Below are positions 1-8,035 of a stretch of DNA of 40,703 nt, piece after piece. Below the pieces are notes generated by a model, which was not told the origin of the DNA, made no database searches, and saw only the letters and a program-made list of their open reading frames with translations. Source of the DNA: JAEYFP01 sp964566545 (GTDB taxonomy: Bacteria; Bacillota; Clostridia; Lachnospirales; Lachnospiraceae); the NCBI GenBank assembly GCA_964566545.1, contig CAZMIX010000019.1, positions 1 to 40,703 of the forward strand, written 5' to 3'. Position 1 is the first letter of the stretch, and every line of letters starts with the position of its first letter. The position numbers and the translations under genes are program-made.

Positions 1-12
1 ATACGATACATT

Positions 13-1119
13 TTATTTCATTCCTATCTGTTTTAAGTATTCTTCAAGCGAAAGACCCTTTTTCATAATCTCTTCAGCGGCCTGCTCGCCCACATAACGG
101 AAATGCCATGGCTCATAGGTGATTCCCGTGATATATTCCTTCCCCTTAGGATAGCGCAGGATAAAACCATATTCGCTTGCGTGTACCTTAAGCCACTTTC
201 CTGCTTCCGTGTTCTGAAAACCTTCATTTAAGCTTGTATAAGACGGGGTCACAATATCCAGAGCCAGTCCCAGCTCATGTTCACTCGTCCCCGGCACCGT
301 CACGGAATAAGACGCTTCCGCATAAGCTTCCAAATAAGTCATGCCGCTGTTCATCAGCCTTCGTATTTTCGTTTCAAACAATGATGTCTGTCTGTCAAAA
401 CTTCTATATGCCGAACAAATCATCAGGCTCACGCCATCCTTTTTGGCGGCCTCCAGCATTTGAGCGAGCGGCTTTGCGATACGCTTGTCCACCTGCATTC
501 TTCCGTTTACCGACACAAGTTCCATTTCATAATCTTTCGGTACCGGATTCTGTTTATTAACTAGGATCAGCTTCCAATCCCCTTCAAAATCTGCTTTAAT
601 CTGCTTTCCGTTTTCATCGTAAATAATAACCTCATCCGTCCCCCCGTTTGTTTGACCGTCTTCTGACTGCCCGGTGTCCTGCACACTTTCTGACTGCTCC
701 TGTGTGCTTTTAATGAAAGCCTCGATATCCTCCTCGTCCGCAGGCTCTTCACCTGCTTCGATATAATCGGAAATTTGCAGCCCTGATGCATAAAGCGGTA
801 CATCCGTAACAGACTTCACACCACCCTGCTTTGGCTTCGTATCAACTTGAATCGTCTGTTTTTGAACTGCCTCCTCACCCAACTGCGCCGCCGTCTCCTT
901 CATCTGTCCCTGCGCGCGAAGGGAGAAGCTTGTACAGAAAAATAACAAAACCGCTGCAGCAGCCAGCATGCAGCAACGCCCCATATTACGTCTGATTCCG
1001 TTCGCCAGATAATAACACCAGATAATGCATGTAATGATTGTGATGACCGGAATTTTTAGAAATGGATGCCGTTTCGCTTTCAGTAGCAGCGCCTTCACGA
1101 GTTTGTCCTTTTGCTCCAT
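13..1119 (-). CDS. VanY-type D-alanyl-D-alanine carboxypeptidase (peptidase M15B), membrane anchored
   Basis: This is a zinc peptidase of the M15B/VanY family, which removes the terminal D-Ala from peptidoglycan precursors or stem peptides outside the membrane. The catalytic domain covers roughly residues 180-350 of 368. It shows SAYRS (236-240), SEHELGLALD (279-288, zinc ligands His281 and Asp288) and EPWHF (336-340, general base Glu336 and zinc ligand His339). The N-terminus has two hydrophobic stretches (about 23-40 and 51-66), then an acidic, Gln/Ser-rich linker to about residue 170, so it is probably membrane tethered with an extracellular domain. The ATG is preceded by AAGGAG. The gene is divergent from aroC. 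No vancomycin-resistance genes lie nearby, so a housekeeping wall role is more likely than VanY resistance. The family call is secure; the exact substrate is inferred. Confidence 0.88.
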   Translation of the reverse strand: MEQKDKLVKALLLKAKRHPFLKIPVITIITCIIWCYYLANGIRRNMGRCCMLAAAAVLLFFCTSFSLRAQGQMKETAAQLGEEAVQKQTIQVDTKPKQGGVKSVTDVPLYASGLQISDYIEAGEEPADEEDIEAFIKSTQEQSESVQDTGQSEDGQTNGGTDEVIIYDENGKQIKADFEGDWKLILVNKQNPVPKDYEMELVSVNGRMQVDKRIAKPLAQMLEAAKKDGVSLMICSAYRSFDRQTSLFETKIRRLMNSGMTYLEAYAEASYSVTVPGTSEHELGLALDIVTPSYTSLNEGFQNTEAGKWLKVHASEYGFILRYPKGKEYITGITYEPWHFRYVGEQAAEEIMKKGLSLEEYLKQIGMK

Positions 1120-1227
1120 GCTATGTACTACTCCTTAATGATGGGATATTTGTCTATCAAAATTTCACTCAAGTCTTTTCCAAGATTATAGATAGAATAA
1201 CACAATTATATTTTTTTTGCAAAAAGA

Positions 1228-1256
1228 TTGCTGTTTTTGAGCAGATTCATTATAAT
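1228..1256 (+). promoter_or_regulatory. Sigma-A-type promoter of aroC
   Basis: TTGCTG (1228-1233), a 17-base spacer and a perfect TATAAT (1251-1256) lie about 40 bases upstream of the aroC start. An RBS, GGAGG, sits at 1284-1288. Confidence 0.65.
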
Positions 1257-1294
1257 AGGCACATATGATCGATTAAATTTTACGGAGGAACGCT

Positions 1295-2395
1295 ATGGCA
1301 GGATCAACCTTTGGCACAAATTTCAAAATCATGACGTGGGGAGAATCCCACGGAAAGGCGCTCGGTGTTGTAATTGACGGATGTCCGGCCGGTCTTTCTC
1401 TCTGTGAAGAGGATATTCAGAGCTATCTGGACAGGCGCAAGCCCGGCAGATCCAAATATGCCACACCGCGTAAGGAGGATGATACCGTGGAGATCCTTTC
1501 GGGCGTGTTTGATGGAAAGACTACCGGTGCGCCTATTTCTTTAATGGTAGAAAATACGTCTCAGAAATCAGCGGATTATTCAGAAATCGCTTCTTATTAT
1601 CGTCCCGGTCATGCAGATTTTACCTTCGATGAAAAATACGGCTTCCGTGATTACCGCGGCGGCGGACGCTCCTCCGGCCGCGAAACGATCGGACGTGTGG
1701 CCGCAGGTGCCGTGGCGGCAAAGCTGCTCGAATCGATTTCTGTCCATATCCTAACTTATACGAAGTCGATCGGTCCCGTATCGATCGACGAAACGCGGTT
1801 CCAAAAAGAACTGATCATTGAATCCGCGCTCGCAATGCCGGATGCGGCCGCCGCAAAGCAGGCCGAAGCTTATTTGAATACGTGCATGCAGGAATGCAAT
1901 TCCGCGGGAGGCGTTATCGAATGCAGAATATCCGGTATGCCCGCCGGGATCGGCGATCCCGTTTTTGAAAAGCTGGACGCGAGGCTTTCTCATGCCATCA
2001 TGAGCATCGGTGCTGTCAAGGCGTTCGAAATCGGCGACGGCTTTGCCATTTCCACAGCGAGCGGCCTTTCCAACAATGATGCCTTTGTGATGGAAAATGG
2101 ACGGGTGACAAAGCTTACAAACCATGCCGGCGGAATCTTAGGCGGTATCAGTGATGGATCCGAAATTATTTTCCGTGCGGCAATCAAGCCTACGCCTTCC
2201 ATTTACAGCGAACAAAAAACCGTAAATAAAAACGGAGAAGAAATCTCCGTTCATATTAAAGGACGCCACGATCCGATTATCGTACCGCGCGCCGTTGTCG
2301 TTGTCGAAGCAATGGCTGCCCTGACAATCGCGGACTTAATGCTCTCCAATATGTGCAGCCGCTTGGAGTATTTAGAGAATTTTTATAAGCACTAA
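1295..2395 (+). CDS. aroC: Chorismate synthase
   Basis: Chorismate synthase carries out the last shikimate-pathway step, the FMNH2-dependent anti-1,4-elimination of phosphate from EPSP to give chorismate in the cytoplasm. The 366-residue length is normal. Family motifs include GESHGKALGVVIDGCPAG (16-33), RPGHAD (103-108) and the basic RGGGRSSGRETIGRVAAGA block (121-139) that contacts substrate and flavin. The ATG follows GGAGG at a 6-base gap and its own promoter. No other aro gene lies in the window, so it is transcribed alone here. It ends convergent with the lactonase-like gene 30 bases away, with no clear terminator hairpin between them. Confidence 0.97.
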   Translation: MAGSTFGTNFKIMTWGESHGKALGVVIDGCPAGLSLCEEDIQSYLDRRKPGRSKYATPRKEDDTVEILSGVFDGKTTGAPISLMVENTSQKSADYSEIASYYRPGHADFTFDEKYGFRDYRGGGRSSGRETIGRVAAGAVAAKLLESISVHILTYTKSIGPVSIDETRFQKELIIESALAMPDAAAAKQAEAYLNTCMQECNSAGGVIECRISGMPAGIGDPVFEKLDARLSHAIMSIGAVKAFEIGDGFAISTASGLSNNDAFVMENGRVTKLTNHAGGILGGISDGSEIIFRAAIKPTPSIYSEQKTVNKNGEEISVHIKGRHDPIIVPRAVVVVEAMAALTIADLMLSNMCSRLEYLENFYKH

Positions 2396-2425
2396 AAATA
2401 CTTTCTGCGGATGCGAGGCGCTCTT

Positions 2426-3496
2426 TTATTCACTGCTCCTCTCGGGATTTACTTTCAGCATGACAATGCAGTTCCCGCTTTTTACCTTTAACTCCGGACC
2501 ATTCATGACAATCGTATTACTTTCTAGATTGACATCAAAAAAAGTCATGGTGTTGGATTCATGATTCAGGCTAATCAGGTGGCGTGTATCTGGGAACAGG
2601 GCGATATCCTTCGGATAATCTCCACTGATCGGAAGTACAAACTTTTTTTTCAAAAGCCCTGTATCGTTGTCGATTTCAAATGCGCAGACGCTGTTATTTC
2701 CCGCATTTGAACAAAATAAATATTTATTATCGATAGAAAACTTGAGTGCACAGGCTGCGGAACCACTTGCATAATAACTATTTAAGGTAGAGATCTTCTG
2801 CTGCTTTGTGAACACCGGATTCCCGTTCTCTTCCTTATAAGAATATACCTCGACCGTATTGTTCATTTCGTTAAGAATATATGCAAATTTCCCGTCTTTC
2901 CTGAATTTGATCAAACGCGGTGCCGACTCCTGATCACACCTTACGACATCGGCAAGCTTCAGCTTACCCGCACCTGCATCAAACCGGTAAATCTTTACAT
3001 GATCGAGACCCAAATCTGCGGCGCACAGGTATTTATTATCCCTCGTCATCTTCACACAGCTCACATGCGGACGGGAATTTCTTTCTGCGATGCTCCCAAA
3101 TCCTTTATGAAACACCTCCTCAACGATCTCACCAACCGAGCCGTCCTCATTCAGCTTAAGCACTGTGATCTTGCCGTCATGATACCCTGCCACAAACAAA
3201 TAGTGATCCTCATAATCTGTGGAAATATAGCTCCCTCGCAAGCCATTGATCGTTGCCCGATTCATTGGCTCAAGACCGCCGTCCGGTAGAATCCTAAAAG
3301 ATTCAATTCCTAAATCCGTCGTGGAATAAACATATTTTAAATTATGGGATATCGTTAAATAAGTGGAATTCGTGATCGTTACCTTATTTCGCTGCTCCAT
3401 CCGACCGCTTTTGATATCCACATCATAAATCAGAATTCCATCCGTATTTCCCTGCGTATAAGTGGAAACATACGCCACATATCTATCACCCTTCAT
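2426..3496 (-). CDS. Lactonase-family seven-bladed beta-propeller protein (6-phosphogluconolactonase-like)
   Basis: The 356-residue protein matches the lactonase/YbhE-type propeller family by its repeated blade pattern: YVSTYTQGNTDGI at the start, then recurring units such as HVSCVKMTRDNKYLCAADLGLDHV, APRLIKFRKDGKFAYILNE and CALKFSIDNKYLFCSNAGNNSV. Characterised members hydrolyse 6-phosphogluconolactone, but many homologues have no tested function. Here no pentose-phosphate gene is adjacent, so the substrate is uncertain. There is no signal peptide. The ATG follows GTGAGGAA. It is divergent from the polyamine operon regulator and has its own promoter. Confidence 0.8.
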   Translation of the reverse strand: MKGDRYVAYVSTYTQGNTDGILIYDVDIKSGRMEQRNKVTITNSTYLTISHNLKYVYSTTDLGIESFRILPDGGLEPMNRATINGLRGSYISTDYEDHYLFVAGYHDGKITVLKLNEDGSVGEIVEEVFHKGFGSIAERNSRPHVSCVKMTRDNKYLCAADLGLDHVKIYRFDAGAGKLKLADVVRCDQESAPRLIKFRKDGKFAYILNEMNNTVEVYSYKEENGNPVFTKQQKISTLNSYYASGSAACALKFSIDNKYLFCSNAGNNSVCAFEIDNDTGLLKKKFVLPISGDYPKDIALFPDTRHLISLNHESNTMTFFDVNLESNTIVMNGPELKVKSGNCIVMLKVNPERSSE

Positions 3497-3541
3497 TTTC
3501 TATTCCTCACTTTTTTATTTCTGATTTTTCCCCTCCGAAAC

Positions 3542-3570
3542 AGTATATCATACAACCCAAAACTTGTTAA
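3542..3570 (-). promoter_or_regulatory. Promoter of the lactonase-family gene
   Basis: On the minus strand TTAACA (3570-3565), a 17-base spacer and TATACT (3547-3542) lie about 45 bases before the start codon. It sits back to back with the divergent promoter of the XRE-cupin gene, only about 20 bases away, so a regulator bound between them could affect both. Confidence 0.6.
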
Positions 3571-3590
3571 TAAAATTTTAAAAATTTCCG

Positions 3591-3618
3591 TTGACATTTG
3601 CATGCATACGTGTATAAT
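3591..3618 (+). promoter_or_regulatory. Sigma-A-type promoter of the regulator-pot operon
   Basis: A consensus TTGACA (3591-3596) and TATAAT (3613-3618) are separated by 16 bases, upstream of the XRE-cupin gene. This is the only clear promoter before potABCD. Confidence 0.75.
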
Positions 3619-3632
3619 CTATTTCAGTTGTT

Positions 3633-3659
3633 GTTTATAAATAGTAAACTTTTTGTTTA
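3633..3659 (+). promoter_or_regulatory. Candidate operator of the XRE-cupin regulator
   Basis: GTTTA (3633-3637) and TAAAC (3645-3649) form an inverted repeat with a 7-base centre, and another GTTTA follows at 3655-3659. The site lies just downstream of the -10 box, where a bound repressor would block initiation or clearance. That the adjacent regulator binds here is an inference. Confidence 0.45.
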
Positions 3660-3693
3660 TATTTACCTTTATCAGATTAGGGAGGAGAACCTC

Positions 3694-4233
3694 ATGAAAA
3701 TCGGAAATAAGATTAAAGAGCTACGTATTCAAAAAAGTCTGACGCAGGAAGATCTGGCGGATCGGGCGGAGCTCAGCAAAGGTTTTATTTCGCAGATTGA
3801 GCGCGATTTGACATCCCCTTCTATTGCGACACTCGTAGATATTTTACAGGTGCTCGGAACTGATTTGAATAATTTTTTTACCGAGGATCCCGAGGAACAG
3901 ATTGTATTTCATGAACAGGATTTCTTTGAGAAAATTGATGCGGAGCTTTCCAATAAAATTGAATGGATCATTCCAAATGCGCAGAAAAATGCGATGGAGC
4001 CGATTCGCTTAACGCTCGCTCCCGGCGGCTCCACTTATCCGGATATGCCCCATGAGGGAGAAGAGTTCGGTTACATCCTTTCCGGAAGCGTCACAATCCA
4101 CTTAGGAAAACACGTATACCGAGCAAAAAAAGGAGAGGCCTTCTATTTTTCACCAAATTCCAAACATTACATCACTGCCGATAAAAAAAGCGGGGCTTCT
4201 CTCATCTGGGTAAGCACTCCGCCAAGCTTCTAG
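3694..4233 (+). CDS. XRE-family regulator with C-terminal cupin domain (PuuR-like), pot operon regulator
   Basis: A helix-turn-helix of the XRE/Cro type spans about residues 6-60 (IKELRIQKSLTQEDLADRA, then SKGFISQIERD). A small-molecule-binding cupin barrel follows at about 105-175 (HEGEEFGYILSGSV and KGEAFYFSPNSKHY). This architecture matches PuuR-type and related regulators, which often control polyamine or amino-acid genes. I chose the ATG at 3694 (179 aa) because GGGAGGAG lies just upstream and the HTH begins at residue 6. A longer reading from 3598 would run through the promoter. The gene is 12 bases before potA, so it almost certainly controls the transporter in response to a polyamine. 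The ligand is inferred. Confidence 0.9.
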   Translation: MKIGNKIKELRIQKSLTQEDLADRAELSKGFISQIERDLTSPSIATLVDILQVLGTDLNNFFTEDPEEQIVFHEQDFFEKIDAELSNKIEWIIPNAQKNAMEPIRLTLAPGGSTYPDMPHEGEEFGYILSGSVTIHLGKHVYRAKKGEAFYFSPNSKHYITADKKSGASLIWVSTPPSF

Positions 4234-4245
4234 GAGGACTCACTA

Positions 4246-5319
4246 ATGAGCAGAAAACTAATCGAATTAAATCATATTTCCAAATCCTTCGACGGCACGC
4301 TTGTGCTCGATGATTTAAACCTGTATATTAGGGAAAATGAATTCATCACGCTGCTTGGTCCTTCCGGCTGCGGTAAGACAACGACGCTCCGTATTATCGG
4401 CGGCTTCGAGACACCGGATACGGGAAGCGTTATTTTTAACGGCTCCGATATTACGAATCTGCCGCCAAATAAGCGTGCACTGAATACGGTTTTTCAAAAA
4501 TATGCTCTCTTTTCCCACATGTCGATTTCGGAAAATATTGCATTTGGATTAAAAATCAAAAACAAAAGCAAAGCTTATATCGACGACAAGATCAAATATG
4601 CCTTAAAGCTCGTCAATCTGGAGGGTTTTGAGAACAGAACGCCAGACTCCTTAAGCGGCGGTCAGCAGCAGCGAATCGCAATTGCTCGTGCGATTGTCAA
4701 CGAGCCAAAGGTACTGCTTCTTGATGAACCGCTCGGCGCGCTTGATTTAAAACTGCGTCAGGATATGCAATACGAACTGATCCGTTTGAAAAATGAGCTC
4801 GGTATCACTTTTATTTATGTGACACACGATCAGGAGGAAGCTCTGACGATGTCGGACACGATTGTTGTCATGAATCAGGGCTATATCCAGCAAATCGGTA
4901 CTCCTGAAGATATTTATAATGAGCCGCAGAACGCTTTTGTGGCAGATTTTATCGGAGAAAGCAATATCATTCCATCCCTTATGATCGAGGATCGGTTTGT
5001 AAAAATTCTCGGCGCAAAATTTGAATGTGTGGACACCGGCTTTGGCAGGAATAAACCAGTCGACGTTGTAATCCGCCCTGAGGATATCGATCTGGTAGAG
5101 CCGTCCGAGGGGACAATCTGCGGAAATGTCACACATTTGATTTTCAAGGGCGTTCATTATGAAATGGAGGTCACTGCAAACGGTCATGAATGGCTTGTCC
5201 ACAGCACAGATATGTTCCCTGTCGGTACCCAAGTCGGCATTCATGTCGATCCATTTGATATCCAGATTATGAACAAGCCCGAATCTGAAGATGAGGAGGC
5301 GGTCGGTATTGAAGAATAG
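4246..5319 (+). CDS. potA: Spermidine/putrescine ABC transporter, ATP-binding protein
   Basis: PotA is the cytoplasmic ATPase that drives polyamine import through PotB and PotC. The 357 residues show Walker A GPSGCGKTT (38-46), the signature LSGGQQQR (136-143), Walker B LLLDE (157-161) and the switch His194. A C-terminal TOBE-type regulatory domain starts at about residue 240. The sequence TVFQKYALFSHMSISENIAFGL is typical of the polyamine/opine/spermidine importer class. AGGAGG precedes the ATG. The stop codon overlaps the start of potB, which implies translational coupling. Confidence 0.95.
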   Translation: MSRKLIELNHISKSFDGTLVLDDLNLYIRENEFITLLGPSGCGKTTTLRIIGGFETPDTGSVIFNGSDITNLPPNKRALNTVFQKYALFSHMSISENIAFGLKIKNKSKAYIDDKIKYALKLVNLEGFENRTPDSLSGGQQQRIAIARAIVNEPKVLLLDEPLGALDLKLRQDMQYELIRLKNELGITFIYVTHDQEEALTMSDTIVVMNQGYIQQIGTPEDIYNEPQNAFVADFIGESNIIPSLMIEDRFVKILGAKFECVDTGFGRNKPVDVVIRPEDIDLVEPSEGTICGNVTHLIFKGVHYEMEVTANGHEWLVHSTDMFPVGTQVGIHVDPFDIQIMNKPESEDEEAVGIEE

Positions 5320-6121
5320 AAGGCTACTTGCCGGACCGTATCTGATCTGGTCGGCCGGCTTCATCCTTATCCCGCTTGCCATGACGATTTTTTATGGCTT
5401 TACGGATAAATCCGGTACATTTACGCTCGAAAACATTGTGTCGATCTCCTCTCCTGAAAATTTGAAGGCGCTTTGGCTGTCGGTACTTCTCTCTTTTATC
5501 AGCACCGTACTCTGTCTCCTGCTTGCCTATCCGCTCGCAATGATTTTAAGTAATATGGAGGTAAACCAGTCCAGTTTTATTGTGCTGATTTTTATCCTTC
5601 CAATGTGGATGAATTTTTTGCTGCGGACACTTGCCTGGCAGACCCTGCTTGAAAAAAACGGCATTATCAATATGGGACTTAAATTTTTGCATCTGCCCGC
5701 ATTGACAATCATCAATACACCCCATGCCATTATTCTGGGGATGGTTTACAACTTCCTTCCGTTTATGGTTTTACCAATTTACAACGTACTGATTAAAATT
5801 GACGGCAATGTCATCAACGCGGCTCGCGATCTCGGTGCAAACGGTCTCCAGACCTTTCTTAAGGTTATTCTCCCGTTAAGCATTCCGGGCATCATCAGCG
5901 GCATTACGATGGTTTTTGTGCCTGCTCTGACGACCTTCGTGATTTCAGATTTATTAGGCGGCAGTAAAATCCTTTTAATCGGCAATGTTATCGAGCAGGA
6001 ATTCAAGCAGACAAGCAACTGGAATGCAGGAAGCGGACTCTCTCTCGTTCTTATGATATTTATTTTTATCAGCATGGCTGTCACAACAAAGTATGATAAG
6101 GAAGGAGGCAGCGTATTCTAA
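5309..6121 (+). CDS. potB: Spermidine/putrescine ABC transporter permease
   Basis: PotB is one of two inner-membrane permeases of the polyamine importer. It has about six hydrophobic helices and the EAA loop NAARDLGANGLQTFLKVILPLSIPG split across the C-terminal half, where it contacts PotA. An upstream ATG at 5291 is in frame, but its own codons 2-3 form AGGAGG (5294-5299). With a 9-base gap this points to TTG at 5309 as the true start, giving 270 residues. It overlaps the end of potA by 11 bases. Its stop shares a base with the potC ATG. Confidence 0.92.
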   Translation: MKNRRLLAGPYLIWSAGFILIPLAMTIFYGFTDKSGTFTLENIVSISSPENLKALWLSVLLSFISTVLCLLLAYPLAMILSNMEVNQSSFIVLIFILPMWMNFLLRTLAWQTLLEKNGIINMGLKFLHLPALTIINTPHAIILGMVYNFLPFMVLPIYNVLIKIDGNVINAARDLGANGLQTFLKVILPLSIPGIISGITMVFVPALTTFVISDLLGGSKILLIGNVIEQEFKQTSNWNAGSGLSLVLMIFIFISMAVTTKYDKEGGSVF

Positions 6122-6918
6122 TGAAAACAGCTCTCCAAAAATTATACATTGCATTTATTTTCATTTTGTTATATGCGCCGATTGTGACGCTTGTTATTCT
6201 GTCCTTCAATGCTTCTAAAACGAGGGCAAAATGGGGTGGGCCTACGTTCAAATGGTATATTTCCCTGTTTCAGAACGAACAAATTATGAATGCGCTCTCT
6301 ACCACTCTGATCATCGCCTTTCTTTCTTCCATCATCGCGACGGTCGTCGGCACAGCTGCCGCCATCGCAATCAACAGCATGAAAAAAAGATGGCGTACGT
6401 TTTATCTTGGCGTTACAAACATTCCGATGCTGAATGCCGATATCGTGACGGGTATTTCCCTGATGCTTCTGTTTATCGTCTTCGGTGTTTCATTTGGCTT
6501 TGGCACCGTGTTGATGGCGCATATTACCTTCAACATTCCGTATGTCATTTTGAGCGTCATGCCAAAACTCAAACAGACGAACCACAGTACGTTCGAAGCA
6601 GCACTGGATCTTGGTGCCTCTCCGGTTTACGCTTTTTTCAAGGTTGTTTTCCCGGATATTCTGCCTGGTGTACTCTCCGGTTTTTTGCTTTCATTTACGA
6701 TGTCGCTCGATGATTTTATCATCACACACTTCACAAAAGGACCCGGTCTTAATACCCTGTCCACAAAGATCTATACGGAAGTCAAAAAAGGAATTAAGCC
6801 GGAAATGTATGCGCTCTCTTCGCTTTTATTCCTTTCCATATTACTTCTGCTCTTTTTAATTAATCGTATTCCGGCAAAAAAACCGGCAATCAAGGCGGAA
6901 GCAGCCAACAGCGTATAA
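6121..6918 (+). CDS. potC: Spermidine/putrescine ABC transporter permease
   Basis: PotC is the second permease of the polyamine importer and pairs with PotB. The 265 residues start with a hydrophobic helix (YIAFIFILLYAPIVTLVILSF) and contain the EAA-type loop EAALDLGASPVYAFFKVVFPDILPG. This is followed by SMSLDDFIITHF-like sequence, typical of PotC. The start codon overlaps the potB stop (TAATG), which indicates coupled translation. The family length is normal. Confidence 0.94.
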   Translation: MKTALQKLYIAFIFILLYAPIVTLVILSFNASKTRAKWGGPTFKWYISLFQNEQIMNALSTTLIIAFLSSIIATVVGTAAAIAINSMKKRWRTFYLGVTNIPMLNADIVTGISLMLLFIVFGVSFGFGTVLMAHITFNIPYVILSVMPKLKQTNHSTFEAALDLGASPVYAFFKVVFPDILPGVLSGFLLSFTMSLDDFIITHFTKGPGLNTLSTKIYTEVKKGIKPEMYALSSLLFLSILLLLFLINRIPAKKPAIKAEAANSV

Positions 6919-6961
6919 GACTGTAAAACGCTTCTACTAAAAATAAACAAGGAGGAAAGTT

Positions 6962-8020
6962 ATGAAAAAATTAATGCCTGTAGTTTTGTATATGACAATG
7001 GCAGCCCTGTTTTTAGAAGGTTGTAGCGGCAAAGCCGACAACAGTGCCGGTGAGGTGATCGTTTATAACTGGGGAGAATACATCGACCCAGAAGTACTTA
7101 CGATGTTTGAGGAGGAAACCGGCATTCAGGTCGTCTATGATGAATTTGAAACAAATGAAATCATGTACCCAAAGGTGGAAGCAGGAGCTTCCAAATATGA
7201 TGTGATCTGTCCTTCCGATTATATGATTGAAAAAATGATTCAAAATGGCTTGCTCGCCGAAATTAATTTTGATCACATTCCGAATGTCAAGAATATCGGA
7301 GAAACCTATTTGGAACAGTCCAAAGGCTTCGATCCGGAAAACAAATATTCCATTCCCTATTGCTGGGGCACCGTCGGTATCCTCTATAATAAGACGATGG
7401 TTTCCGCACCGATCACGAGTTGGGATGCACTTTGGGATGAGCAGTATAAAGACAATATTTTGATGCAGGACTCCGTCCGCGATGCCTTTATGGTCGCACT
7501 GAAGGAACTGGGTTACTCCGGCAACTCTGTCGACGAGAATGAACTAGAAGATGCAAAGGATTTATTGATCAAGCAAAAACCTCTTGTACAGGCATATGTC
7601 ATCGATCAAGTGCGTGACAAAATGATTGGCGCAGAAGCGGCCATCGGCGTTATCTATTCCGGTGAAGCGATTTACACGCAACGGGAAAATCCTGATCTGG
7701 AATATGTCATTCCCGAGGAAGGCACGAACGTCTGGATCGATTCCTGGGTCATTCCGAAAAATGCCCCCAATAAAGAAAATGCCGAGAAATTCATTAATTT
7801 CCTTTGCAGGGAGGATATTGCACTCAAGAATTTCGAATATATCACCTACTCCACACCGAACGTAGCCGCACAGGCTCTGATCGAGGACGAGGACATCAAA
7901 AACAGTCTGATCGCATTTCCGGATCTGACACAGTATGATAACCTCGAAACGTTCTCCTATCTCGGCGAGGAAGCCGATGCGCTTTATAACGAGCTGTGGA
8001 AGGAAGTAAAGTCGGAATAG
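6962..8020 (+). CDS. potD: Polyamine-binding lipoprotein
   Basis: PotD is the extracellular substrate-binding component. The N-terminus is a lipoprotein signal peptide with a lipobox ending in Cys21 (FLEGC), so it should be lipid-anchored on the outer face. The mature part has the family opening VIVYNWGEYIDPEVLTMFEEETG and later YCWGTVGILYNK and YVIPEEGTNVWIDSWVIPKNA, seen in spermidine/putrescine-binding proteins. It is 352 residues long, the usual size. AAGGAGG lies before the ATG. It closes the transporter set after potC, with a 43-base gap. Confidence 0.94.
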   Translation: MKKLMPVVLYMTMAALFLEGCSGKADNSAGEVIVYNWGEYIDPEVLTMFEEETGIQVVYDEFETNEIMYPKVEAGASKYDVICPSDYMIEKMIQNGLLAEINFDHIPNVKNIGETYLEQSKGFDPENKYSIPYCWGTVGILYNKTMVSAPITSWDALWDEQYKDNILMQDSVRDAFMVALKELGYSGNSVDENELEDAKDLLIKQKPLVQAYVIDQVRDKMIGAEAAIGVIYSGEAIYTQRENPDLEYVIPEEGTNVWIDSWVIPKNAPNKENAEKFINFLCREDIALKNFEYITYSTPNVAAQALIEDEDIKNSLIAFPDLTQYDNLETFSYLGEEADALYNELWKEVKSE

Positions 8021-8035
8021 GCAGCGTAAATACTT

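Noticed and set aside
2396..2425. Terminator between aroC and the lactonase-like gene
   Set aside because: No convincing stem with a T-tract is visible in the 30-base gap.
3598..3693. 32 extra N-terminal codons for the XRE-cupin regulator
   Set aside because: They run through the -10 box and operator-like sequence and lack family similarity; the ATG at 3694 has a strong RBS.
4747..5382. Minus-strand frame of 211 codons over potA
   Set aside because: It is antisense to a clear ATPase gene, with no RBS and no recognisable domain.
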